This document shows, in pieces, positions 43,218 through 52,241 of a stretch of 64,000 bases of DNA (positions are counted from its first letter, which is position 1; every line of letters starts with the position of its first letter). Position numbers and translations under genes: made by a program. The notes under the pieces are model-generated. The model saw nothing but the letters and a program-made list of their open reading frames with translations. It ran no database searches and was not told where the DNA came from. Source of the DNA: Mycobacterium heidelbergense (lineage in GTDB: Bacteria; Actinomycetota; Actinomycetes; Mycobacteriales; Mycobacteriaceae); contig NZ_AP022615.1 in NCBI RefSeq assembly GCF_010730745.1, positions 1,054,001 to 1,118,000 of the forward strand, in the 5' to 3' direction.

Positions 43218-46200
43218 ATGTCATTTGTCATCGCGTCACCGGACATGGTGGCGTCGGCAGCAGCGGACTTGGCCGGCATCAGATCGGCGATCGGCGCGGC
43301 GAACGCGGCGGTGGCGGGTCCGACGGCCCAGATCCAGGCGGCGGCCTCCGACGAGGTGTCGACGGCGATCTCGACGCTGTTCGGCGAGTACGGCCAGGCG
43401 TACCAGGCGGTCGGCGCCCAGGCGGCGGCGTACCACGACCAATTCGTCCAGGCGCTGAGCGGCGCCGGCCTCGCGTACGCCGGCACCGAGGCCGCCAACG
43501 CCCAGCAGACTCTTGAGCAGGACCTGCTCGGCGTCATCAACGCGCCCACCGAGACGCTGCTAGGCCGCCCGCTGATCGGCAACGGCGCCAACGGCGGGAC
43601 GGTCAACGGGGTGGGACAAGCCGGGGGCGCAGGAGGGATCCTCTACGGCAGCGGCGGCGCCGGCGGGAACAGCACGAACCTGGGAGTGGCCGGCGGTTCC
43701 GGTGGCTCTGCGGGGTTGATCGGCAATGGCGGGGCCGGCGGGCGGGTGGGCCGGGCGGATACGGCGGGGCCGGCGGCCACGGCGGGTGGCTGTTCGGCAG
43801 CGGCGGCCCGGGCGGAGCCGGCGGCAACGGCACGACCAACGAAATCGCCGGCGGCTTTGGAGGACCGGGCGGCAGCGCCGGGCTCTGGGGTAACGGCGGC
43901 GACGGCGGGACCGGCGGAGCGGGCGCGGCCGGCACCGCGGGCGTCAACATCGGCGAAGCCGGCACCGCCGGCGGCAACGGCGGCAACGGCGGCGCCGGCG
44001 GCAACGGCGGGTGGCTGTACGGCAACGGCGGCCTCGGCGGCGACGGCGGGGCCGGCGCGGACGGGGGCGCCGGGGCTGCCGGCAGCATCGGTGGCATCGG
44101 CAACACCAACGGGGGCACCGGTGGCGACGCCGGTTCCGGCGGGGCCGGCGGGGCCGGCGGTCGCGCCGGGCTGTTCGGCAACGGCGGCGACGGCGGCGCC
44201 GGCAACATCGGCGGCGACGGCGGCAATGGCGGCAGCTACAACGGCATTCCAAGGGCCGGCACCGGCGGCGACGGCGGCCTGGCCGGTGCCGGCGGGGCGG
44301 CGGGAGCCGGCGGCAACGGCGGGTGGCTGGTCGGCAACGGCGGCACCGGCGCCACGGGCGGCAACGGCGGCGCCGGTGGGGGCGGCGGCGGCGACTTCAG
44401 CGGCGGCGGCCAAAACGGGACCAGTCAGGCCGGCGGCAGCGGCGGGGCGGCCGGGTCCGGCGGGAACGCCGGGTGGCTGTATGGCACGGCCGGCAACGGC
44501 GGAACCGGCGGCGACGCCGGCGCGGGCGCGAACAGCTCCACCACCGCGCTCGGCGGCAACGGCGGCGCCGGCGGGCGCGCCGGGCTGTTCGGCGCCGGCG
44601 GGACGGGCGGCGCCGGGGGCCTCGGCGGGGAGGACAGCTCCAGCGGCCCCGGTGGTGGCAATGGCGGCAACGGCGGCAACGGGGGAACCGGCGGGTTGCT
44701 GGTCGGTGATGGCGGGGCCGGCGGGAACGCCGGGGCCGGCGGGGACGTCACGAGCGTCGGGACCGCGGGCACGGGCGGGACCGGAGGGGCCGGCGGGAAC
44801 GCCGGGTGGATTTATGGCAACGGAGGCGCCGGTGGGATCGGCGGGGGCGGCGGTGTCCAGCAGGCCACCGGCAGCGGCGGCGACGGCGGCGCCGGGGGCG
44901 GCGGCGGGCACGGCGCGTGGCTGTTGGGCAGCGGCGGGAACGGCGGAATCGGCGGCGCCGGCGGGAACAACACCGGCATCGGTATGGGCGCCGGGGCCGG
45001 CGCCAACGGCGGGGCCGGCGGCAATGCCGGGCTGATCGGCGCCGGCGGGGCAGGCGGGAACGGCGGCGCCGGCGGCACCGTCACCCAAAGCTCCGCCACC
45101 TTGAGCGGCGACGCCGGCAACGGCGGCAACGGCGGCGCCGGCGGCTCGCTCTACGGCAGCGGCGGGGCCGGCGGGAACGGCGGGGTTGGCGGCAGCAATA
45201 CCGCCGGCGCCGCCAGTAACACGCCTCACGCCGGGGCCGGCGGCAACGGCGGCGCCGGCGGCGCCGCCCGGGGGATCGGCAACGGCGGGGCCGGCGGGGC
45301 CGGCGGCGGCGGCGGCGTCACCACCGATGGCACCGCCACCAACAACGGCACCGCGGGCAGCGGCGGCAACGGCGGCAACGGCGGCAGCGCCGCGTGGTGG
45401 GGCAACGGCGGCGCCGGCGGCCAGGGCGGGCTCGGTCAAGCCGGCAACAACAACACCTCCACGAGCACCGGGGCACTCGGCGGCGCCGGTGGCAGCGGCG
45501 GGAACGGCGGCAACGGCGGCAACGCCGGCCTGCTGTACGGCAACGGCGGCAATGGCGGCGCTGGCAACGACGGCGGCGCCGGCGCCATGGGCAACGCCGG
45601 CAACCGTACGAGCACCGGCAGCACAATCAATGGTGGTGACGGCGGTGCCGGTGGCAACGGCGGCGACGGTGGCGCCGGCGGCCGGGGCGGTCTCGTGTTC
45701 GGCGGCAACGGCGGCGCCGGCGGCGCCGCGGGCAATGCCGGCGCTGGTGGCGTCGGCGGCTCCGGCGCCCACAACGCCACTTCGGCCGGTGCCGGCGGCA
45801 ACGGCGGTACCGGTGGCACAGGCGGAAACGGCGGAAACGGCGGGAGCGCACCCGGCCTCTTCGGCAGCGGCGGCAACGCCGGCAATGCCGGCAACGGCGG
45901 CAATTCCGGCGCCGGCGGCCAAGGCGGCGGTGGCAGCCCCACCCACAGCGGCCCGGGCGGCGACGGCGGTACCGCCGGTTCCGGCGGTACCGGAGGTACA
46001 GGCGGAAGCGCCTCCGGGCTCTTCGGCGGCGGCGGTAGCGGCGGCCACGGCGGCACCGGAGGCGACGCCGGTGGCGGTGGCCAGGGCGGCGAGGACAACG
46101 AGAACCCGCCCGTCGGCTCCAACGGCGGCAACGCGGGCACCGCGGCCCCCGGCGGCGACGGTGGGGCCGGCGGGAACGCCGGGGTGATCGGCAATGCCGG

Positions 46201-46495
46201 CAGCGGCGGTAGCGGCGGCGCCGGCGGGTCCGGTGGCACCGGCGGCGCCGCCGGTGGTACCAGTGGCGGTACCGCCGGCAACTCCAGCAACGGCGCCGAC
46301 GGCGGAAACGGCGCCGGCGGCGGCAATGCCCAGTACATCGGCAACGGCGGAACCGGTGGCAACGGCGGAAACGCCGGCGCCGGCGGTAACGGCGGGGTCG
46401 GCACGCTCCCGGGCACCCCCGGCGCCGGCGCCCCCGGCGGCACCGGCGGGAAGCTATCCGGCGGCGCCGGCCCCCACGGGGCCGACGGGACCTAG
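43218..46495 (+). pseudogene. PE_PGRS family protein with frameshift (PE_PGRS52 position)
   Basis: Residues 1-95 are a PE domain (SFVIASPDMVASAAADLAGI; YAGTEAANA), followed by a linker and the GRPLIGNGANG motif that opens the PGRS. The Gly-Gly-Ala/Asn repeats run in frame to about 43740, then continue in the +2 frame, without a stop, to the TAG at 46495. One G added to GGG at 43740-43742 restores a 1092-residue protein. As written, the PE frame stays open to 45035, giving a 605-residue protein with an Ala/Pro/Thr-rich tail. Two lines between VapBC and otsB2 place it at the Rv3388 position. PE_PGRS proteins are surface-exposed or secreted through ESX-5. Confidence 0.85.
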
Positions 46496-46504
46496 TTCGC
46501 TTTC

Positions 46505-46558
46505 AGTGTGAATCCTGGGCGGCAACTGCCCGGCGTGTCGCCGCCCAGGATTCACACT
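46505..46558. terminator. 19-bp perfect inverted repeat, family C copy 2
   Basis: AGTGTGAATCCTGGGCGGC (46505-46523) is perfectly complementary to GCCGCCCAGGATTCACACT (46540-46558) around a 16-nt loop, 10 nt after the PE_PGRS stop and before the convergent vapC. A strong stem without U-tract; plausible bidirectional terminator. Confidence 0.65.
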
Positions 46559-46612
46559 CGACGCCTCAGGCGCACACTCAACGGGCCAGTAGACCGCCTT
46601 TGTGGTGGCTGA

Positions 46613-47008
46613 TCAGGACAGGGCGATCACCGTCATGCCCAACGCCTCGGCGGCGTCGCGCATGCGGTCGTCGTAGGTACACAGCCGGCCAAGATCGGCG
46701 CCGAGCCGCTGCGCTGTCGCCAGGTGAATCGCATCGAGGCTGCGCAGGTCGAACGGCAGCAGCCCGCCGGCAAGATCGAGCACCCGGTTGTCGAGGCGAA
46801 GCAGGTCGAGGCCGGCCAGCGCCCGGCGTCCGGCCTTCCGGGCTGATTCACCCTGACGCAGCAAAGCCCGCATGACCTCCGTCCGGGCCAGGGCGCTCGA
46901 CACCCGGGGCCGGTGGGTGCGAAGGTACCGACGCAGCGCGTCCGACTCCGGCTCACGAACCGCGAGTTTGACGATGGCGGACGAGTCGAGATAAATGGCC
47001 GCCATCAA
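46613..47008 (-). CDS. vapC: VapC-type PIN-domain toxin ribonuclease
   Basis: A 131-residue PIN-domain RNase. The acidic metal-binding residues are Asp8 (IYLDSSAIVKL), Glu44 (ARTEVMRALL), Asp92 (LRSLDAIHLATA) and Asp113/114 (TYDDRM), all intact. It overlaps vapB by ATGA, the usual antitoxin-first operon. Locus position corresponds to vapBC46 of M. tuberculosis. RNA target unknown. Confidence 0.88.
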   Translation of the reverse strand: MMAAIYLDSSAIVKLAVREPESDALRRYLRTHRPRVSSALARTEVMRALLRQGESARKAGRRALAGLDLLRLDNRVLDLAGGLLPFDLRSLDAIHLATAQRLGADLGRLCTYDDRMRDAAEALGMTVIALS

Positions 47009-47280
47009 CGCTCATGCTCACGCAGACGGGCAAGTGTCACGGACGGCAATTCGACGCCCGCTTCGAGGTCGATCGGATCGGGGAGGTCATCGAAATCGAC
47101 TGTGGCACGCTGTATTTCGCCGCTTGCAAGCATCTGCCCGTAAGGGCCCGCTTCCGGCATCGGCGAAAGAAGGGCGACGGGCCGACCGCGGTCGGTGATC
47201 TCGATCGTCTCTCCGGCCTCGACGCGGCGGAGGAGTTCGCTGGCCCGCTGCCGCAGCTCGCGCACGCCCACCGCAGTCAT
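47005..47280 (-). CDS. vapB: VapB antitoxin, Phd/YefM-type DNA-binding
   Basis: A 91-residue antitoxin. N-terminal Phd/YefM fold VGVRELRQRASELLRRVEAGETIEI then TDRGRPVALLSP; the C-terminal half should wrap the toxin. TACCGT on the minus strand ends 6 nt before its ATG (leaderless), and both lie inside a perfect palindrome, giving simple autoregulation. Confidence 0.88.
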   Translation of the reverse strand: MTAVGVRELRQRASELLRRVEAGETIEITDRGRPVALLSPMPEAGPYGQMLASGEIQRATVDFDDLPDPIDLEAGVELPSVTLARLREHER

Positions 47281-47301
47281 GTGCTAACGGTAGCACATGA
47301 C
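47276..47301. promoter_or_regulatory. VapB operator overlapping -10 and start codon
   Basis: GTCATGTGCTA (47276-47286) and TAGCACATGAC (47291-47301) are perfect 11-bp arms with a 4-nt ACGG centre. The vapB ATG (47280-47278) is in one arm and the -10 TACCGT (47292-47287) spans the centre. Binding of VapB/VapC here would cover the transcription start. Confidence 0.65.
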
Positions 47302-47309
47302 CAGCCCAG

Positions 47310-48182
47310 CTAACCCTCCGCGTACTCCACCGCGCCGTCGTCGAGCACCACCCGGGTGCCGGCTCCTTCGGCGCCAGAAGCCTCGGTGCGAAACACCGCC
47401 CTGCCCGGTTCGGTGCGCCAGATCAGCGTGGTCAGCGTCTCGCCGGGAAACACCGGCGAGGTGAACCGCGACTCGATCGAGGTGATGTTGGCGGCCACGC
47501 CCTTGCCCAGCTCGGCGACCAGCGCCCGGCCCGACACCCCGTAGGTGCACAGCCCGTGCAGGATCGGCTTGGGGAACCCGGCCAACTCGCGGGCGAACCA
47601 GGGATCGCTGTGCAGCGGGTTGCGGTCGCCGGACAGCCGATAGATCAGCGTCTGGTCCTCGCGCGTCGGCAGCGGGATCCGGGCGTCGGGCTCGCGGTCG
47701 GGAAACTCCGCTGCGGCCGGCCGTTGACCCGGCACTCCCCCGAACCCGCCCTCACCCCGGATGACCAACGTGGTGAGCGTCTCGGCGACCAGCTTCCCCG
47801 AGTCCGGGTCGGTGCCGCGGCCGCGCAGCACCAGGATCGCGTTCTTGCCCTCGCCCTTGTCCTGGATGTCGGCGACCTCGGAAACCACCGACAGCTTGCC
47901 CGCGGGCGGCAGGGGTGCATGCAGCCGGATGGCCTGCGATCCGTGTAAAAGCATGGCCCAGTTGAACGTTCCGACCTTGCCGGCGGCCCCGAACGCCGGG
48001 CAGCAGATCACCGCGTAGGTGGGCAGCACCTGCTGGGTGATGCCGTGGCTGTTCTCGGTGGTGAACGACAGGTCCTCGGTCCCGCAACCGACGCCGAGGG
48101 CGTACAGCAGGGTGTCCCGGTCGGTCCATTCGAACAGCATCGGCTCGGTCACCGCGCCGACGGCACTCGGGTCAATGGCCAT
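47310..48182 (-). CDS. htdY: 3-hydroxyacyl-thioester dehydratase HtdY-like (MaoC double hotdog)
   Basis: A 290-residue (R)-specific enoyl hydratase/dehydratase with an N-terminal degenerate hotdog and a C-terminal MaoC hotdog. The hydratase-2 motif is complete: YRLSGDRNPLHSDPWFARE with catalytic Asp and His, then GFPKPILHGLCTYG. It acts on beta-hydroxyacyl thioesters in fatty-acid or sterol side-chain metabolism. GAGGAGA precedes the ATG at 48182. Position equals Rv3389c. Confidence 0.9.
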   Translation of the reverse strand: MAIDPSAVGAVTEPMLFEWTDRDTLLYALGVGCGTEDLSFTTENSHGITQQVLPTYAVICCPAFGAAGKVGTFNWAMLLHGSQAIRLHAPLPPAGKLSVVSEVADIQDKGEGKNAILVLRGRGTDPDSGKLVAETLTTLVIRGEGGFGGVPGQRPAAAEFPDREPDARIPLPTREDQTLIYRLSGDRNPLHSDPWFARELAGFPKPILHGLCTYGVSGRALVAELGKGVAANITSIESRFTSPVFPGETLTTLIWRTEPGRAVFRTEASGAEGAGTRVVLDDGAVEYAEG

Positions 48183-48277
48183 GCGGGTCTCCTCTCACCG
48201 GGCGAAAATTCGCGCTTCCGCCACCTAACCTTCGCAAACCCTTCCCACCGGCACCCTCGGCGGGGCAGGCTATCGGC

Positions 48278-48991
48278 ATGCGCAGGCGCAGCCCGATCGG
48301 GAAGGCCGCAAAGGCAATCGCCGTGCTCGCCGCAACGGTAATCCTCGGCGCCTGCGGCGGATCACCGCAGGCGCGCAGCATCACGGTGACGTTCGTCCGG
48401 CATGCGGAGTCGGAGGCCAACGCCGGCGGGATCATCGACACCGACGTGCCGGGCCCGGGCCTGAGCCCGGAGGGCAAAGGGCAGGCCGAACAGGTCGCGC
48501 ACCAGCTTGCCCGCAACAACTACGACAGCGTCTACGCCTCCACCATGGTGCGCACCCAACAAACCGCCGCGCCGCTGGCCGCCGAGCTCGGCAAGCAGGT
48601 GGAGGTGCTGCAGGGCGTCCAGGAGATCAACGCCGGCTGGTTCGAGGGCAAACCCGAGACCATGGCCTCCTCCACATATCTGCTGGCGCCGGCGGACTGG
48701 CTCAACGGCGATGTCGGGGACAGCATCCCCGGGTCGGTCAGCGGCAAGGAGTTCAACGACCGATTCAGCGCGGCCATTCAGAAGATCTACGACAGCGGCC
48801 ACCGCAACCCGGTGGTGTTCTCCCATAAATTCGCCATCGAGTACTGGACGCTGATGAACGCGAAGAACGCCAAGGACAGCCTGGCGGCCAGCCATCCGCT
48901 GCCCAACGTCGGCCGCGTGGTGATCACCGGGAACCCCATGACCGGCTGGACGCTGGTGGACTGGGACGGCATCCGCAGCTTCGCCGGCTGA
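48278..48991 (+). CDS. lpqD: lipoprotein LpqD, histidine-phosphatase fold
   Basis: A 237-residue lipoprotein. The signal peptide ends in lipobox LGAC (Cys26), so it should be lipid-anchored on the outer face of the membrane. The mature part is a phosphoglycerate-mutase-like histidine phosphatase: FVRHAESEAN (catalytic His; RHA where the family has RHG), VYASTMVRTQQTA, and the second His in VVFSHKFAIEYW. Substrate unknown. Followed 42 nt later by acrA1. Confidence 0.88.
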   Translation: MRRRSPIGKAAKAIAVLAATVILGACGGSPQARSITVTFVRHAESEANAGGIIDTDVPGPGLSPEGKGQAEQVAHQLARNNYDSVYASTMVRTQQTAAPLAAELGKQVEVLQGVQEINAGWFEGKPETMASSTYLLAPADWLNGDVGDSIPGSVSGKEFNDRFSAAIQKIYDSGHRNPVVFSHKFAIEYWTLMNAKNAKDSLAASHPLPNVGRVVITGNPMTGWTLVDWDGIRSFAG

Positions 48992-49033
48992 GCCCGGTTG
49001 ACGGTGCGGCCACGAGCCGCCACGATGGCTTGC

Positions 49034-51034
49034 ATGCGGTATGTCGTTACCGGCGGTACCGGGTTTATCGGGCGCCGCGTCGTGTCTCGCCTGCTGGAAA
49101 CCCGGCCGGACGCGCGGGTGTGGGTGCTGGTCCGCCGCGAGTCGCTGGGGCGCTTCGAACGCCTCGCCGCCGACTGGGGTGAGCGCGCGAAGCCGCTGGT
49201 CGGCGAGCTGCCGGGGCTGTCGCTGACCGACGAGACCCTCGCCGAGCTGGGCCCCGTCGAACATGTGGTGCATTGCGCGGCGATCTACGACATCACCGCC
49301 GGCGAGGCCGAGCAGCGGGCCACGAACGTGGAGGGCACCCGCGCGGTGATCGAACTGGCGCGGCGGCTGGGCGCCACGCTGCACCACGTGTCGTCGATCG
49401 CCGTGGCGGGCGACTTCCCCGGCGAGTACACCGAGGACGACTTCGACGTCGGGCAGCGGCTGCCGACCGCCTATCACCGGACGAAGTTCGAGGCCGAGTC
49501 GCTGGTGCGGTCGACGCCCGGGCTGCGTTACCGGGTCTACCGCCCGGCGGTGGTGGTGGGCGATTCGCGCACCGGGGAGATGGACAAGGTCGACGGGCCG
49601 TACTACTTCTTCGGCGTGCTCGCCAAGCTGGCCGCCATGCCCAGGTTGACCCCGATCCTGTTGCCCGACACCGGGCGCACCAACATCGTCCCGGTCGACT
49701 ACGTCGTCGACGCGCTCGTCGCGCTCCTGCGCACGGAGGGCCTAGATGGTCGCACTTTCCATCTCACCGCGCCGAAAACCGTTGGGCTGCGCGACATCTA
49801 CCGCTGCGTCGCCAAGGCGGCCGGGCTGCCGCCGCTGCGCGGGTCGTTGCCCCGCTCGGTGGCCGCGCCCGTGCTCAAGGCGCGCGGGCGCGCCAGGGTG
49901 CTGCGCAACATGGCGGCCACCCAGCTGGGGATCCCCGCCGAGGTGTTCGACCTCGTCGACCTGGCGCCGGAGTTCGTCAGCGACGAGACACGAAAAGCGT
50001 TGCAGGGAACCAATATCGAGGTCCCTGAGTTCGCAGCCTACGCGCCCAGGCTGTGGCGGTACTGGGCCGAGCACCTGGACCCCGATCGCGCGCGGCGCGA
50101 CGACCCGAAGGAACCGCTGCGGGGCCGGCACGTCATCATCACCGGCGCCTCCAGCGGCATCGGGCGGGCGTCGGCGATCGCCGTCGCGGCAAGGGGCGCA
50201 ACGGTATTCGTGCTGGCCCGCAACGCCGACGCGCTGGATCAGCTGGTGGCCGAGATCCGCGCCGACGGCGGGCAGGCGTACGCGTTCACCTGCGACGTCA
50301 CCGACTCGACGTCGGTGGAGCACACCGTCAAGGACATCCTGGCCCGCTTCGACCACGTCGACTATCTGGTGAACAACGCCGGCCGGTCGATCCGGCGCTC
50401 CGTGGTCAACTCCACCGAGCGGCTGCACGACTACGAACGGGTCATGGCGGTCAACTACTTTGGCGCCGTGCGGATGGTGCTGGCGTTGCTGCCGCACTGG
50501 CGCGAGCGCCGGTTCGGCCACGTGGTCAACGTGTCCAGCGCCGGCGTGCAGGCGCGCAACCCCAAGTACAGCTCGTACCTGCCCACCAAGGCGGCGCTGG
50601 ACGCGTTCGCCGACGTCGTCGGGACGGAGACGCTGTCCGACCACGTCACGTTCACCAACATCCACATGCCACTGGTCCGCACGCCCATGATCGCGCCGTC
50701 GCACCGGCTCAACCCGGTGCCCGCGATCAGCCCCGAGCGCGCGGCGGCGATGGTGGTGCGCGGCCTCGTCGAGAAGCCGGCGCGCATCGACACCCCGCTG
50801 GGCACGCTCGCCGAGGCCGGCAACTACTTCGCGCCGCGCACGTCGCGGCGCATCCTGCACCAGCTGTACCTCGGCTACCCCGATTCCGCCGCGGCGCGCG
50901 GACTGCCTTCCGGCACCACGGCGCCGCCGTCGAAACGCAGGCCGAAGCGGCCGGTCCGCGCCGTGGCCCGCGGCATCCGGACACCCCGACCGGTCAAACG
51001 GCTGGTGCGATTGGTGCCCGGGGTGCATTGGTAG
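49034..51034 (+). CDS. acrA1: two-domain reductase AcrA1-like (NAD-binding SDRe plus classical SDR)
   Basis: A 666-residue protein. N-terminal extended SDR/male-sterility-like domain (1-360): nucleotide motif VTGGTGFIGR and catalytic YHRTKFEAE. C-terminal classical SDR domain (about 365-590): VIITGASSGIGRA, NNAGRS, and Ser/Tyr/Lys in NVSSAGVQARNPKYSSYLPTKAALD. This matches Rv3391, annotated as a multifunctional fatty acyl-CoA reductase. An alternative start is ATG 49025. cmaA1, next in M. tuberculosis, is absent. Confidence 0.88.
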   Translation: MRYVVTGGTGFIGRRVVSRLLETRPDARVWVLVRRESLGRFERLAADWGERAKPLVGELPGLSLTDETLAELGPVEHVVHCAAIYDITAGEAEQRATNVEGTRAVIELARRLGATLHHVSSIAVAGDFPGEYTEDDFDVGQRLPTAYHRTKFEAESLVRSTPGLRYRVYRPAVVVGDSRTGEMDKVDGPYYFFGVLAKLAAMPRLTPILLPDTGRTNIVPVDYVVDALVALLRTEGLDGRTFHLTAPKTVGLRDIYRCVAKAAGLPPLRGSLPRSVAAPVLKARGRARVLRNMAATQLGIPAEVFDLVDLAPEFVSDETRKALQGTNIEVPEFAAYAPRLWRYWAEHLDPDRARRDDPKEPLRGRHVIITGASSGIGRASAIAVAARGATVFVLARNADALDQLVAEIRADGGQAYAFTCDVTDSTSVEHTVKDILARFDHVDYLVNNAGRSIRRSVVNSTERLHDYERVMAVNYFGAVRMVLALLPHWRERRFGHVVNVSSAGVQARNPKYSSYLPTKAALDAFADVVGTETLSDHVTFTNIHMPLVRTPMIAPSHRLNPVPAISPERAAAMVVRGLVEKPARIDTPLGTLAEAGNYFAPRTSRRILHQLYLGYPDSAAARGLPSGTTAPPSKRRPKRPVRAVARGIRTPRPVKRLVRLVPGVHW

Positions 51035-51149
51035 GCATCAGGCGATACCCGGCGCAACGACTGGCAGTGCGGCCGAGTCTCACTTAGCTCTGGGGCGGCT
51101 TTCGTACCGCATTGGTCGAAATCCCGGATTGAACCTAAGCGGTTCGACG

Positions 51150-51155
51150 TATCGT
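51150..51155 (+). promoter_or_regulatory. -10-like TATCGT for iunH
   Basis: TATCGT ends 7 nt before the ATG at 51163, the leaderless spacing. Confidence 0.45.
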
Positions 51156-51162
51156 TACCGCG

Positions 51163-52118
51163 ATGAACGCCGTTTTCGTCGATGTCGACACCGGCATCGA
51201 CGACGCCATGGCGCTGGTGTACCTGCTGGCCAGCGCCGACGCCGAGGTGGTCGGCATAGCCTCGACCGGCGGAAACATCCACGTCGAGCAGGTGTGCGCG
51301 AACAACCTGGGTTTACTCGAATTGTGCCGGGCCCCATCCATACCCGTGTCCAAGGGCGCCGACGAGCCGTTGCGCGGACACTGGCCGCATCATTCAAAGT
51401 TCCACGGCGCCAAGGGCTTAGGGTACGCCGATCTTCCTCCCACCGATCGCCGGCTCACCGGTCACGACGCCACCGCGGCGTGGGTGGCCGCGGCGCACGC
51501 CCATCCCGGGGAGCTGATCGGACTGGTCACCGGCCCGCTGACCAACCTGGCGCTCGCCCTGCGCGCCGAACCCGAGCTGCCGACGCTGCTGCGGCGCCTG
51601 GTGATCATGGGCGGCGCGTTCGGTGACGACACCAACCCGATGGCCGAATGGAACATCCGGGTCGATCCCGAGGCCGCGAGCGAGGTCTTCGCCGGTTGGG
51701 CTGGGCGACAACGGCTTCCGATCGTCTGCGGGTTGGACCTCACCCGACGCGTCGCCATGACCCCGGAGATCCTGGCCAGGCTGTCAGCCGCCGGGTCTGC
51801 AGCGGAACCCTCCCCCTTGATCCCAGTGATCGAGGACGCGATGCGGTTCTACTTCGAATCTCACGCCGACCGCGGACACGGCTACGTCGCGTACCTGCAC
51901 GATCCGCTGGCCGCGGCGGTGGCGCTGGACCCGCAGCTGGTCACGGCCCGGGCGGCGACGGTGGACATCGAATTGGCGGACATCCCGACGCGCGGCGTGA
52001 CGACCGCGTCGCCGGGGGCCGAAAGGCCAACGCGCTGATCGCCACTGACGTGGACCCGCCGGTGTTCTTCGACCGGTTCATCGAACGGGTCGGGCGGTTC
52101 GCACGCCGGCTCGGCTGA
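51163..52118 (+). pseudogene. iunH: inosine-uridine-preferring nucleoside hydrolase IunH, frameshifted near the C terminus
   Basis: The N-terminal catalytic core is intact: VDVDTGIDDAMAL calcium-binding Asp cluster, TGPLTNLALAL, MGGAFGDDTNP, and the HDPLAAAVALDP motif with the late Asp. As written the frame ends at 52038 in an atypical tail (ASPGAERPTR). The family C terminus, ALIATDVDPPVFFDRFIERV, continues in another frame to the stop at 52118. One G added to GGGGG at 52014-52018 rejoins them to 318 residues. The last helices, lost otherwise, pack near the active site. Nucleoside salvage enzyme. Confidence 0.85.
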
Positions 52119-52122
52119 CCTT

Positions 52123-52185
52123 CGCCGAACGTGCACTGACGGCGGAAAAATGGCCCGAAATTTCGCCCTGAGAACACGCTCGGCG
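52123..52185. repeat. intergenic inverted repeat, family A-like
   Basis: CGCCGAACGTG (52123-52133) and CACGCTCGGCG (52175-52185) pair with one mismatch; an inner GGCG/CGCC stem lies within. Between convergent iunH and imuB, like the copy at 35979-36042. Confidence 0.55.
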
Positions 52186-52241
52186 TCAGGACGTTACCGG
52201 GAAGACGATCGTGCGCGTGCCGACCTGATCATGGCGGTGCT

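Noticed and set aside
43643..46048. Long minus-strand ORF (801 codons) opposite the PE_PGRS gene
   Set aside because: It is the complement of GGN-rich repeats, giving Ala/Val-rich text with no start signal or domain; the opposite strand explains it.
43600..46490. CRISPR-like short repeats
   Set aside because: Repeats are codon-level Gly-Gly-x of a PGRS domain with no constant repeat/spacer period and no cas genes.
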